DNA of 64,000 nt from Burkholderiales bacterium (lineage in GTDB: Bacteria; Pseudomonadota; Gammaproteobacteria; Burkholderiales; Burkholderiaceae_C): contig JAIOOS010000017.1 of the NCBI GenBank assembly GCA_021414305.1, forward strand, positions 124,001-188,000. The letters are read 5' to 3'. Position 1 is the stretch's first letter. The number at the start of each line of letters is the position of its first letter. The notes under the pieces were generated by a model. That model ran no database searches. It was not told the origin of the DNA and saw only the letters and a list, made by a program, of their open reading frames with translations. The translations under genes were made by a program, and so were the position numbers. This document shows positions 23,903 through 32,247 of the stretch, piece after piece.

Positions 23903-25951
23903 TCAGCAGCCGCGGCGGCGCACGGCGGCGACGGCCACCCCGACGATCGCGAGCGTGAGCAAGAGGGCGATCCAGCCTCCCGCTTCCGGCGTGCTCGGCA
24001 CCTCGGCGCCGATCGCCAGATTGCTGACGCCGGCCGGCATCGGCGAGGGCTGCTTCACCGTCGTCGAGAGGGCCGGGTTCGGATTGCGGACGACCTGGTC
24101 GACGGCGATGAAGCTCGTGTACTGCGTCAGCAGGCTGTACTGCAGGCCGAGCGCAGTGATCGCCTCCTTCTGCGCGTTGCCGCCCTCGAGCGCTTCCTGG
24201 TCGGAAAGCATCGCGATCCGCTGCCGCGCCCAGAGATGGCGCAGCGCCGGCGAGCTGCTGTTGTCCCTGCTTTCCACGACCGCTTCGCCGCGCCAGGCGC
24301 CTTCGGCGCTGCGGCCTTCCACGACCAGCCGGGCGCCAGCCTCCGGGACGCCGCGGAACTTGCCGTAGACGACGACCGGTCGGCCGCCCAGCACGTCGGG
24401 CAGCTGCGCCGGCAGCGTGTCGTAGGTGTCGAGGCCGACGAACTGCGCCTTCACCTGCGTCAGCACCGGGCTCTCGATCATCCGGCGCAGCCGCTCGGCC
24501 TGCGCGGCGGCTTCCTCGGGCCGGGTGACGATGAAGGCTTCCCCCTGGCCGGCGCGGGCGATGCCTTCGATCAGGTGCCGGTTGACGCTGCTGCCGATGC
24601 CGAACGCGAACACGTTCGCCTGGCCCAGGTTCCTGCGCACGAGCTGGAAGACCTCGCTCTCGACCGTGACGTAGCCGTCGGTGACGACGATCACGCTGCG
24701 CGAGACGTCGGGCGCCTTCGGCAGCGCGGCGATGCGGCGCAGCGCCGGCACGATCTCGGTGCTGCCGCTGCCGCCCATCTCGCGGATCGTCTGCAGGGCG
24801 CGGTCGATGTTGGCCCGGGTCGCGGGCACCGAGGCCGGCGCGAGCATCCGGTTCGAGCCCGAGAACAGCATCACGTTGAAGGTGTCGCTGGGGCGCAGCG
24901 ACCCAATCAGCTTGTCGAGCAGCGCCTTGCTGGTCTCCAGCGGGTAGCCGTGCATCGAGCCCGAGATGTCGACGACGAAGATGTAGTCGCGCGGGCTGAT
25001 CTGCGCCGCGGGAATCGACTTCGGCGGCTCGACCAGGGCGAGGAAGAAGTTCTCGCCGCCGTCACCCGGGCCGCGGAACAGCATCAGGCCGGCCTCGACC
25101 TTGTCGCCGGCGAGGCGGTAGTCGAGGAGGAAGTCGCGGTCGTTGCCGGCGACGCCGGCTTTCAGCGTCACCGTGGCGTGGTTGCCGTCGCCGCCCTCGA
25201 TCTCGATCGCGTGCGAGCGCGACGCGATCTCCTTGACCGGCACCGGCGTGTCGAGCGTGACCTTGATCTCGAACGCCGTCTCGCTCGCCGCGCCGGCCTT
25301 CAGGTAGGGCGTCGAGATCCACTTCTCGGCGACCGCCGCGCCCTGCGGCGAGTTGTAGCGCGGGCCGACGACGGTGGGAAAGACGAAGCCGTAGACCGCG
25401 TCGCGCGGCGTCAGCAGCTCGGTGTAGCGCAGCTCGACCGCGACGTCGTCGCCGGGCAGGATGTTGGCCACGTTCATCTCGAACACGTTCGGCCGGTGCT
25501 GCTCGAGCAGCGCCGTCGTCTTGCCTTCCTGCTTGGCGGTCTCGTACTCGATCCGCGCCTGCTGCTTCTCGCGGATCTTCGCCACCAGGAGGCGCTCGCC
25601 GAGGCGCACGTTCAGCGCGTAGACCGCCGACGAGGTCGAGCCGGGAAAGACGTAGCGCGCCTCGATCGCCCGCTGGCCCTCGTTGCGGTAGTGCTGGGTC
25701 ACGGTCACGTCGGCGATGACGCCGGCGATGCGCACATCGACCTTCGTCGCTTTCAGCGGCAGGCGGTCGACCGAGGCGTCGCTGCTCGCGACCTGGAAGT
25801 ACGGGCTCTCGGCCTTTCGCGCCTCCGAGTCGTCGGCGTTGGCCGGCGACCAGGCGAGCAGCGCCGCGGTGGCGAGCACCGCCACCAGCACGGCGAAGAT
25901 GACGCGGCCGAGGCCGCTCTGCGGCGCCAGCGGGGTTTCGAAGATTCGCAT
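23903..25951 (-). CDS. VIT and vWA domain protein with PEP-CTERM-like tail
   Basis: A 682-residue exported protein. A signal/anchor segment (about 15-38, ending S-P-A-N-A) precedes a VIT domain (about 60-185) and a vWA domain (about 320-490) with an intact MIDAS motif D-I-S-G-S (328-332). The end has P-E-A-G-G-W (from about 655), a hydrophobic helix and an R-R-R-G-C stop, the tripartite pattern of exosortase substrates. ATG 25951 follows AGGAG at 8 bp; the longer frame lacks this. It is the first gene of the exosortase operon, 13 bp before the exosortase. The family includes targets of dedicated proteobacterial sortases. It probably acts as a metal-dependent adhesion or binding protein in the envelope. 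Confidence 0.92.
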   Translation of the reverse strand: MRIFETPLAPQSGLGRVIFAVLVAVLATAALLAWSPANADDSEARKAESPYFQVASSDASVDRLPLKATKVDVRIAGVIADVTVTQHYRNEGQRAIEARYVFPGSTSSAVYALNVRLGERLLVAKIREKQQARIEYETAKQEGKTTALLEQHRPNVFEMNVANILPGDDVAVELRYTELLTPRDAVYGFVFPTVVGPRYNSPQGAAVAEKWISTPYLKAGAASETAFEIKVTLDTPVPVKEIASRSHAIEIEGGDGNHATVTLKAGVAGNDRDFLLDYRLAGDKVEAGLMLFRGPGDGGENFFLALVEPPKSIPAAQISPRDYIFVVDISGSMHGYPLETSKALLDKLIGSLRPSDTFNVMLFSGSNRMLAPASVPATRANIDRALQTIREMGGSGSTEIVPALRRIAALPKAPDVSRSVIVVTDGYVTVESEVFQLVRRNLGQANVFAFGIGSSVNRHLIEGIARAGQGEAFIVTRPEEAAAQAERLRRMIESPVLTQVKAQFVGLDTYDTLPAQLPDVLGGRPVVVYGKFRGVPEAGARLVVEGRSAEGAWRGEAVVESRDNSSSPALRHLWARQRIAMLSDQEALEGGNAQKEAITALGLQYSLLTQYTSFIAVDQVVRNPNPALSTTVKQPSPMPAGVSNLAIGAEVPSTPEAGGWIALLLTLAIVGVAVAAVRRRGC

Positions 25952-26058
25952 CGCACTTGCTCCTGAAACTCGGCCCACCGACGCGGCGGGCATGGACCGA
26001 AGCATCGGCAGCGGCGGCGAAGCCAGTTCGAAGCGAGCGATCCCCTCTTCGCCGTGGT

Positions 26059-26085
26059 GTGAAGGCGGCGTGAAGGCAGCGCGAA
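26059..26085 (-). promoter_or_regulatory. CreB-type box (TTCAC-N6-TTCAC) plus third half-site
   Basis: Read on the minus strand, TTCAC at 26074-26070 and 26063-26059 are separated by exactly 6 bp, matching the CreB tag known from E. coli and Aeromonas. A further half-site with one mismatch (TTCGC, 26085-26081) keeps the 11-bp period. The box points toward the VIT/vWA gene, about 107 bp before its ATG, and lies in the gap shared with the N-formylglutamate amidohydrolase gene. CreB itself is encoded 5 kb away. Confidence 0.7.
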
Positions 26086-26106
26086 GGGGACTATGCTTGG
26101 ACCGAA

Positions 26107-26973
26107 ATGACCGCCACGCACCCGTCCTTCGTCCTGCACGGGCCGGCCGAGCCGCGCACCCCGCTGGTCCTCGATTCGCCGCACTCGGGCATCGACTTCC
26201 CGGCCGACTTCGGCGCCGCGGTCAGCGAGCTCGCGCTGCGCGACGGCGAGGACTGCTTCGTCGACGAGCTCTGGCTGCCGGCGACCGAGCGCGGCGTCGG
26301 CCTGCTCGCGGCGAGCGTGCCGCGCACCTACATCGACTACAACCGCCACGCCGGCGACATCGACCTCGAGCTGGTCGAGGGGGGCCAGTGGCCGCACGAG
26401 TACCTGCCGAGCGGCAAGGCGCGGCTCGGCAAGGCGCTGATCTGGCGCACGCTCGACGACGGCACGCCGATCTACGACCGGCGGCTTGGCGTCGAGGAAA
26501 TCCACCGCCGGATCGAGCGCTATCACCGCCCGTACCACCACGCCCTGGCCAAGCGGATCGAGGCGACGCACGCGCGATTCGGCGCGAGCTGGCACATCGA
26601 CTGCCACTCGATGAACGCGGTGGGCGGCGCGCAGGGCGAAGGCGGCGCCGGCAAGGTGCGCGCCGACATCGTTCTCGGCGACCGCGACGGCACGAGCTGC
26701 GACCCGGCCTTCACCGAGCTCGTGCGCGCCCACCTCGGGGCCCGCGGCTACGAGGTCAAGGTCAACGATCCGTACAAGGGCGTCGAGCTGGTGCGCGCGT
26801 ACTCGAACCCGGCCGGGCGGCGGATGAGCCTGCAGCTCGAGGTCAACAAGCGGCTCTACATGGACGAGAAGACCCTGCAGAAGACCGTGGGCTTCGCGCT
26901 CCTGCAAAGCGACCTGGCCTCGCTGGTCGACGCCGTGCTCGCCTACACGACCGAGGCGACCCGGCCCCACTGA
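26107..26973 (+). CDS. N-formylglutamate amidohydrolase
   Basis: A 288-residue enzyme of the HutG/N-formylglutamate deformylase family. It cleaves N-formyl-L-glutamate to formate and glutamate, the last step of one histidine degradation route. Characteristic segments are S-P-H-S-G near residue 25, Y-I-D-Y-N-R, H-I-D-C-H-S-M-N (likely metal ligands) and Q-L-E-V-N-K-R-L-Y near the C-terminus. No other hut genes are in the window, so a different N-formyl substrate is possible. It is divergent from the VIT/vWA gene and shares its promoter region. Confidence 0.9.
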   Translation: MTATHPSFVLHGPAEPRTPLVLDSPHSGIDFPADFGAAVSELALRDGEDCFVDELWLPATERGVGLLAASVPRTYIDYNRHAGDIDLELVEGGQWPHEYLPSGKARLGKALIWRTLDDGTPIYDRRLGVEEIHRRIERYHRPYHHALAKRIEATHARFGASWHIDCHSMNAVGGAQGEGGAGKVRADIVLGDRDGTSCDPAFTELVRAHLGARGYEVKVNDPYKGVELVRAYSNPAGRRMSLQLEVNKRLYMDEKTLQKTVGFALLQSDLASLVDAVLAYTTEATRPH

Positions 26974-26996
26974 CCCCGAGCTGCGAAGGAGCTTCC

Positions 26997-27341
26997 ATGG
27001 CCAAGCGCATCCAGCTCAAGCGCAGCAAGGGCTGGAAGATGCCGGTCGGCGCGGTCAAGGTCGACCGGACGACGCGCTGGGGCAACCCCTTCACCATCGC
27101 CGACTGCGGCAGCGCCGCGATCGCGGTCGCCAGCCACGGCCGCTGGATGCGCGGCGAGATTCCCGCGCCCGACGGGGGCGAGCCGCCTTCCCCCGATGCG
27201 ATCCGCGCCGCACTGGGCGGCCACGACCTCGCGTGCTGGTGCGCAACGAACGGGCCGTGTCATGCGGACCTGCTGCTGACGATCGCGAACGCGCCCTCAC
27301 CCCGGCCCTCTCCCGCAAGCGGGAGAGGGAGCAGAAGCTGA
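26997..27341 (+). CDS. DUF4326 protein with repeat-derived C-terminus
   Basis: A 114-residue protein with the DUF4326 pattern: R-I-Q-L-K-R-S-K-G-W-K-M-P at the start, R-W-G-N-P-F, and L-A-C-W-C near the end followed by C-H-A-D-L-L. Cys and His pairs suggest metal or nucleic-acid binding, but the function is unknown. The last residues ([12 protein letters not shown]) are encoded by a dispersed palindromic repeat at 27294-27330, so the natural C-terminus was probably shorter. ATG 26997 follows AAGGAG. It lies 23 bp after the amidohydrolase gene. Confidence 0.85.
   Translation: MAKRIQLKRSKGWKMPVGAVKVDRTTRWGNPFTIADCGSAAIAVASHGRWMRGEIPAPDGGEPPSPDAIRAALGGHDLACWCATNGPCHADLLLTIANAPSPRPSPASGRGSRS
27294..27330 (+). 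repeat. REP-like palindromic repeat, copy 1
   Basis: A CCCTCACCCCGGCCCTCTCC lead is followed by a short palindrome (CTCCCGC AA GCGGGAG). The same sequence recurs at 63349-63385 and, inverted with variation, at 63293-63330. This copy falls inside the 3' end of the DUF4326 gene and just after it could act as a hairpin between convergent genes. Confidence 0.85.
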
Positions 27342-28805
27342 TCACGCCGCGGCGGTAGGGGCGCGGGGCAGCGACAGGGTCGCGACCGCGCCGCCGCGCG
27401 GGCCGTTCTTCAGCGTCACCCGGCCGCGGTGCAGCTCGGCGATCTCCTTGACGAACGAGAGGCCGAGGCCGGTGCTCTTCTTCGCCGTCGTCGGCCGCGC
27501 CAGCGAATAGAACTTCTCGAACACCTTGTTCTCGGCGTAGTCGGGAATCCCCGGCCCGGCGTCGCGGACCACGATGTCGCAGATGCGGAGGCGGACGACG
27601 ACCTCGACGCTCACCTCACCGCCCGGCGGCGAGAAGTCGAGCGCGTTGTCGATCAGGTTGGCGAGGGCGCGCTGCAGCAGGAAGGCGTCGCCGACGACGG
27701 TTGCCGTGGCCGACGGCTCACCGGCGACGACGAGGCTCAGGCCGCGCGCCTGCGCCGAGGGCGCGGCGCTCGTCACCACTTCAGCCACCATCGCGCCGAG
27801 GACGACCGGCGTCGCCTTGTCGAGGCTCTTCCTCGACTCCAGCGCAGTCAGCTCGAGCATCCGGTCGACCAGCTCCTGGATGCGCTGCGTCTCGCGCGCG
27901 ATGTTGGCGATGAAGCGCACGCGGTCCGCTTCCGCCATCGGCTCCTGCAGCAGCTCGGCGGCGCCGCGGATCGCCGAGAGCGGGCCCTTCACCTCGTGCG
28001 TCAGCGTCTGCACGTAGTCGGCGACGTAGTTGCGGCCGGCCAGCGCGTCGCGCATCTCGTCGTAGGCGGCGCCGATCGCGCCGACGGCGCGCCGACCGAG
28101 GCGCGGCAGGCTGAACGAGCGCTCGTCGCGGACGTAGCGCACATAGTCGGCGAGCACGCCGAAGGGGCGCACCAGCCAGATCGAAAGGATGATCACGAGC
28201 AGCAGCACCGCCACCACCGAGGTCGCGCCGACGAGCAGCGTCTTCTTCCTCGCCGCCTCGATGAACTGGCCGAAGCTCTGCACCGGCTTGCCGACGCTGA
28301 CCGCACCGACTATCGCGGCGCCGCCCGCCGGCGAGAGGTCGTGGATCGGCACCGCGACGTACATCACCGAGGTGCGCGGGTCGCCGTCGATGTCGGTGGT
28401 GGTGCGCGCGCCGTACTCGCCGCGCAGCGCCAGGTAGACGTCGTGCCAGCGCGAGTGGTCGGCGCCGAGCTCCGCCGCGCGCGAGTCGAACACCACCTTG
28501 CCCCAGCGATCGACCACGGTGGCGCGCAGCTCGACCCGGGTCTTCTCGACGCCGTAGATGTCGGCCTTGAAGCGGCGGGCGTAGACGGTGCGGAACACCG
28601 GCTCGAGCGCCTCGACGCGCAGCACGCCGTCGGGCGAGGCGTGCTCGATCAGCGCCGCGAGCAGCTGCGCCGTCTCGACCAGCGACTCCTCGGCCGACTC
28701 GCGATAGCGCGGGTCGATGTCGGCGAGCTGCCGGTACATGAGAAAGGCGACGCCGAGCGCATAGGCGACGAGGATGCCGGCGAAGATGCGGTTGCGCTTG
28801 GTCAC
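27342..28805 (-). CDS. creC: CreC-type sensor histidine kinase
   Basis: A 487-residue membrane kinase: TM1 (about 8-25), a periplasmic sensor region of about 160 residues, TM2 (189-212), HAMP-like linker, HisKA with phospho-acceptor His270 in L-T-H-E-V-K-G-P-L, and an HATPase with N-L-I-D-N-A-L-D-F-S and G-L-G-L-S-F. The H-E-V-K-G-P-L-S-A-I-R box and the overall layout match CreC. GTG 28805 is the chosen start; the upstream extension is Arg-rich shadow sequence. It is the last gene of a four-gene operon beginning with creB. CreC responds to carbon and growth-state signals in E. coli and to beta-lactam-type stress in some genera. Confidence 0.9.
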   Translation of the reverse strand: MTKRNRIFAGILVAYALGVAFLMYRQLADIDPRYRESAEESLVETAQLLAALIEHASPDGVLRVEALEPVFRTVYARRFKADIYGVEKTRVELRATVVDRWGKVVFDSRAAELGADHSRWHDVYLALRGEYGARTTTDIDGDPRTSVMYVAVPIHDLSPAGGAAIVGAVSVGKPVQSFGQFIEAARKKTLLVGATSVVAVLLLVIILSIWLVRPFGVLADYVRYVRDERSFSLPRLGRRAVGAIGAAYDEMRDALAGRNYVADYVQTLTHEVKGPLSAIRGAAELLQEPMAEADRVRFIANIARETQRIQELVDRMLELTALESRKSLDKATPVVLGAMVAEVVTSAAPSAQARGLSLVVAGEPSATATVVGDAFLLQRALANLIDNALDFSPPGGEVSVEVVVRLRICDIVVRDAGPGIPDYAENKVFEKFYSLARPTTAKKSTGLGLSFVKEIAELHRGRVTLKNGPRGGAVATLSLPRAPTAAA

Positions 28806-28831
28806 GCCGGGACGGGTTCGCGGCCGCGTGC

Positions 28832-29614
28832 TCAGCGCGCCGACATGATCTCGCGCGTGGTGGCGTATACGGCCTCGTCGATCGCCCTTTTCAGGTTCTC
28901 CACCTTGCCCTTGTCCGGCAGGGCCTCCCACGCACTGCTCGCGTCCTTCACGCCGATCGGCGTGGTCATGATGGACTCGCTGCCGTAGCGGGTGGCGACG
29001 ACGCGCAGGGTCGCCGCTTCGACCAGCGTCAGCTTGACGTAGGCATAGCAGACGAAAAAGCCCGTCCCGTGCTGGCCGGTGGTCGCGCTGGCCAGCTTCG
29101 TCTGGTTGTCGATGTACAAGCCCACGCCCGAGACCTTGCCGGCGCCGGTGGTGTTGCCGTCGGCGAGCTTGAAGAGGAAGTCGTCGCGCCGCTTGGTGAC
29201 GAGCAGCAGATGCGTCGCGCCGGTCTTCTGCAGGAGGCCCTGCAGCCCCTTGCGCATCTCGTCGCTGGCCGGGCCGGCCTGGAGCAGCCCGTCCTGAATG
29301 GCGAACAGCGCCTTGTCGCGGATGCCGAAGCGCAGCCGTTCGGCGCCCGGTACCGCCTCGACGATCGCGCGCTCGGCCGCGTCCATCGCCGCCGCGTCGA
29401 ACGAGGGATCGTCGATCGGGATCGACTGGCGATCGTTGCGGTCGAGCTGGCTGCCGGTCGAAACCCGGCGGATCACCGTCGTGAGCTCGTCGCCGAGCAG
29501 CGACAGGATGGCCACCGTGCGCGGTGGCGCGTCGGCGGCCATCGCATGCGGCGGCAGCAGCGCCGCCAGCGGCGCCAGCAGCAGGAGACGTCGAACGTGC
29601 GGGGCTTTCGTCAT
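28832..29614 (-). CDS. Secreted protein of unknown function, Cre-operon paralog B
   Basis: A 260-residue protein with a signal peptide (cleavage near A-M-A-A, about residue 26) that I cannot assign to a family. It begins with T-V-A-I-L-S-L-L-G-D-E-L-T and contains S-T-G-S-Q-L-D-R-N-D-R-Q, H-L-L-L-V-T-K-R-R-D and I-M-T-T-P-I-G. About half of its residues match the protein encoded directly upstream, so the two arose by tandem duplication. The mixed alpha/beta start resembles CsgG or TolB-N-like periplasmic folds, but this is only an impression. Its place between creB and creC suggests a role in signal input or as an envelope effector. Confidence 0.8.
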   Translation of the reverse strand: MTKAPHVRRLLLLAPLAALLPPHAMAADAPPRTVAILSLLGDELTTVIRRVSTGSQLDRNDRQSIPIDDPSFDAAAMDAAERAIVEAVPGAERLRFGIRDKALFAIQDGLLQAGPASDEMRKGLQGLLQKTGATHLLLVTKRRDDFLFKLADGNTTGAGKVSGVGLYIDNQTKLASATTGQHGTGFFVCYAYVKLTLVEAATLRVVATRYGSESIMTTPIGVKDASSAWEALPDKGKVENLKRAIDEAVYATTREIMSAR

Positions 29615-29630
29615 CGCTGTTCCCCGCCCG

Positions 29631-30410
29631 TCAGAGAACTGCGGCGACTTCGAGCGTTGCCCGGAACACCGCCTGCTCCGCCACGCGGACCAGGTTGTCC
29701 TCCTTGCCCTGCGCCGACAGCGCGTCCCAGGCAGTGCTGGCGTCGTTCCTGCCGATCGGCGTCGTCATCACCGACTCGGTGCCGTTGCGCGCGCCGAGCG
29801 AGCGCATCGTCGCAACGTCGACCAGCGTCACCTTCACGTAGGCGTAGCAGGCGAAGTAGCCCGTTCCGGACTGGCCGGTCGTCTCGCTCTGCAGATCCTT
29901 CGTGTTGTCGATGTAGATGCCCATGCCGGAAACCTTGCCGTCGCCGGTGTACGAATCGATCATCCGGAACTGGGCGTTGTCGCGCCGCTTCGTGACGAGC
30001 ATCAGGTGCGTGGCCTTTTCCTTGAGAAGCAGCGCCTGCAGCGCCTCGCGCATGCCGTCGCTCGCGGGCCCCGGCTCGAGCACGCGGTCCTGCAGCGAGA
30101 ACAGCCGCTGGTCCCGGACCGAGACGCGGATCCGCTCCGCCGAGGGCAGGGCTTGCTTGATCGCCCGCTCCGCCGCCACCGCCGCAGCGACATCGAACGC
30201 CGGATTGGCGATCGGGATCGCCTGGCGATCGTTGCGGTCGAGCTGGCTGCCGGTGCTCATGCGGCGCGTGACCAGGGTCAGCTCGTCGCCGATCAGGGAC
30301 AGCACGGCGATCGTCGGCTTCGGCGGTTCGGCCGCGCGGGCGCTCGCCAGCGACAGCGCCAGGAGCGAAGCCAGGAGAAGTGCGCGTCGAGCTTGCAGGC
30401 TGATGTTCAT
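29631..30410 (-). CDS. Secreted protein of unknown function, Cre-operon paralog A
   Basis: A 259-residue protein with a signal peptide (A-S-A-R-A-A, about residue 25). It shares S-T-G-S-Q-L-D-R-N-D-R-Q, G-P-A-S-D, T-H-L-M-L-V-T-K-R-R-D, T-G-Y-F-A-C-Y-A-Y-V-K and M-T-T-P-I-G with paralog B. The gene starts 12 bp after creB and ends 16 bp before paralog B. No membrane anchor, lipobox or catalytic motif is visible. A periplasmic ligand-binding or stress role for the Cre system is inferred from the operon alone. Confidence 0.8.
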   Translation of the reverse strand: MNISLQARRALLLASLLALSLASARAAEPPKPTIAVLSLIGDELTLVTRRMSTGSQLDRNDRQAIPIANPAFDVAAAVAAERAIKQALPSAERIRVSVRDQRLFSLQDRVLEPGPASDGMREALQALLLKEKATHLMLVTKRRDNAQFRMIDSYTGDGKVSGMGIYIDNTKDLQSETTGQSGTGYFACYAYVKVTLVDVATMRSLGARNGTESVMTTPIGRNDASTAWDALSAQGKEDNLVRVAEQAVFRATLEVAAVL

Positions 30411-30422
30411 CTTGTCCTCGGG

Positions 30423-31142
30423 TCAGGTTGCTGTCGGCAGGTCTTCGGCCAGCGAATAGCCGCTGCCGCGGTGGGTGCGGATCGGCTCCTCGTCGGGGGC
30501 GATCGCCTTCATCTTGGCGCGCACCGTCTTGACGTGCGCGTCGACGGTGCGGTCCATGCTCTCGGTGTCGTTGCCCCACACCCGCTCGAGCAGGGCATCG
30601 CGCGAGAACACATGGCCCGGGCGGGCCGCGAGCGTCTTCAGCAGGCCGAACTCGTAGCGCGAGAGCTCGAGCAGGCGGCCGTGGTAGCGGATCTGCATCC
30701 GTCCCTCGTCGACGACGAGCACGCGCGGCGGCGCCGCGCCCGCGGGCGCTCCGGCGGCCGCCGGGGCGGACGCCCCCTTGCCGGCGCGGCGCAGCACGCC
30801 GCGCACGCGGGCCACCAGTTCGCGCGGCGAGAACGGCTTGGCGACGTAGTCGTCGGCGCCGAGCTCGAGGCCGACGACCCGGTCGATCTCGTCGCTGCGC
30901 GCGGTGAGAAACACCACCGGCACGTCGCTCGTGGCGCGGATCCGCTTGAAGATCTCGAAGCCGCTGGCGTCGGGCAGGCCGACGTCGAGGATCACCAGCG
31001 CCGGCGGCTCCGCCGCGATCCGCGCCAGCGCCTCCTCGCCGGTGGCGCACCACGCCGGCTCGAAGCCCTCGGTTCGCAAGGCGTACTGCAGGGTGTCGGC
31101 GATGCCGGGCTCGTCTTCGACGATGAGAACGCGGGGCTTCAT
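30423..31142 (-). CDS. creB: CreB-type response regulator
   Basis: A 239-residue OmpR-class regulator. The receiver has E-D-E-P and the phospho-acceptor Asp53 in I-L-D-V-G-L-P-D, with switch Lys in V-A-K-P-F. The Ala-rich linker (about 122-140) leads to a winged helix ending T-H-R-G-S-G-Y-S-L, a CreB-like terminus. It heads the operon creB-paralog A-paralog B-creC. A DNA tag of the CreB type is found 5 kb away before the VIT/vWA gene, supporting both the assignment and a local target. No creD gene is in the window. Confidence 0.9.
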   Translation of the reverse strand: MKPRVLIVEDEPGIADTLQYALRTEGFEPAWCATGEEALARIAAEPPALVILDVGLPDASGFEIFKRIRATSDVPVVFLTARSDEIDRVVGLELGADDYVAKPFSPRELVARVRGVLRRAGKGASAPAAAGAPAGAAPPRVLVVDEGRMQIRYHGRLLELSRYEFGLLKTLAARPGHVFSRDALLERVWGNDTESMDRTVDAHVKTVRAKMKAIAPDEEPIRTHRGSGYSLAEDLPTAT

Positions 31143-31171
31143 CGGCCGGGCGCCGGGCCGTTCCCAAGCCC

Positions 31172-31226
31172 GGCCGCGCCCCCGCGGGGGGCAGCGCAGC
31201 AGCGAAGCTGCAGGCGTGGGGGCTCC
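31172..31226. repeat. GC-rich palindromic intergenic element between cysK and creB
   Basis: The stretch has CCCCCGCGGGGG, a second stem around CAGC-AGCGAAGCTG and a flanking GTGGGGGCTCC. It fills most of the 85-bp cysK-creB gap. It resembles dispersed elements I associate with Comamonadaceae-type genomes. It could end cysK transcription by a hairpin, although no T-run follows, and it must lie in or near the creB promoter region. Confidence 0.5.
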
Positions 31227-31227
31227 A

Positions 31228-32145
31228 TCATGTCGGCAGGAAGCCTTCGATCGAGAGATACCTTTCGCCGGTGTCGTAGTTGAAGCCGAGCACGGTCGAC
31301 CCGGGCGCGATCTCGGGCAGCTTCTGCGCGATCGCGGCGAGCGTAGCGCCCGAGGAGATGCCGACCAGAAGCCCCTCCTCGCGGGCGCAGCGCCGCGCCA
31401 TCTCGCGCGCCGCCTCGGCCTCGACCTGGATCGTGCCGTCGAGCAGGTCGACCTGCAGGTTCTTCGGAATGAAGCCCGCGCCGATGCCCTGGATCGGATG
31501 CGGGCTGGGCTTGCCGCCGCTGATCACCGGCGAGGCGCTCGGCTCCACCGCCCAGACCTTGAGCTTGGGCCACATCTTCTTCAGCACCCGGGCGCAGCCG
31601 GTGATGTGGCCGCCGGTGCCGACGCCGGTGATCAGCGCGTCGACGCCGCTCGGGAAATCGGCCGCGATCTCCTCGGCCGTGGTGCGCATGTGCACGTCGA
31701 TGTTTGCCGGGTTCTCGAACTGCTGCGGCATCCACGCCCCGGGGGTCGCCGCCACCAGCTCGGTGGCGCGGGCGATCGCGCCGTTCATGCCCTTCTCGCG
31801 CGGCGTCAGCTCGAAGGTCGCGCCGTACGCGAGCATCAGGCGGCGGCGCTCGACGCTCATGCTGTCGGGCATCACCAGGATCAGCTTGTAGCCCTTGACC
31901 GCGGCCACCATCGCCAGGCCGACGCCAGTGTTGCCCGAGGTCGGCTCGACGATCGTCGAGCCCGGCTTGAGCGCGCCCGACGCCTCGGCGGCCTCGATCA
32001 TCGCCACCGCGATCCGGTCCTTGATCGAGCCGCCGGGATTGGCCCGCTCGCTCTTCACGTAGACGCTGTGCGTCTTGCCGAACAGCCGGTTGATGCGGAT
32101 GTGCGGCGTGTTGCCGATGGTGTGCAGAACATCGTTGGCAAGCAT
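31228..32145 (-). CDS. cysK: Cysteine synthase A
   Basis: A 305-residue fold-type II PLP enzyme, full length for CysK. It makes L-cysteine from O-acetylserine and sulfide. The PLP lysine is in N-P-G-G-S-I-K-D-R, the substrate loop is P-T-S-G-N-T-G-V-G, and [10 protein letters not shown] binds the phosphate. A C-terminal Y-D-T-G-E-R-Y-L-S motif is typical. ATG 32145 is clear. It is divergent from hemE with a 102-bp shared promoter region. The shorter CysM class is less likely given the [10 protein letters not shown] motif. Confidence 0.93.
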   Translation of the reverse strand: MLANDVLHTIGNTPHIRINRLFGKTHSVYVKSERANPGGSIKDRIAVAMIEAAEASGALKPGSTIVEPTSGNTGVGLAMVAAVKGYKLILVMPDSMSVERRRLMLAYGATFELTPREKGMNGAIARATELVAATPGAWMPQQFENPANIDVHMRTTAEEIAADFPSGVDALITGVGTGGHITGCARVLKKMWPKLKVWAVEPSASPVISGGKPSPHPIQGIGAGFIPKNLQVDLLDGTIQVEAEAAREMARRCAREEGLLVGISSGATLAAIAQKLPEIAPGSTVLGFNYDTGERYLSIEGFLPT

Positions 32146-32247
32146 CGCGCAGCTCCAAGGTCGACCGGTCCCGTTCCGGTGGCGGCGATTATGTGTGTTC
32201 GAGCCTTCCGCGGCCCGTCGCGCGCGGGTCGTTTGCGACAATAGGCG

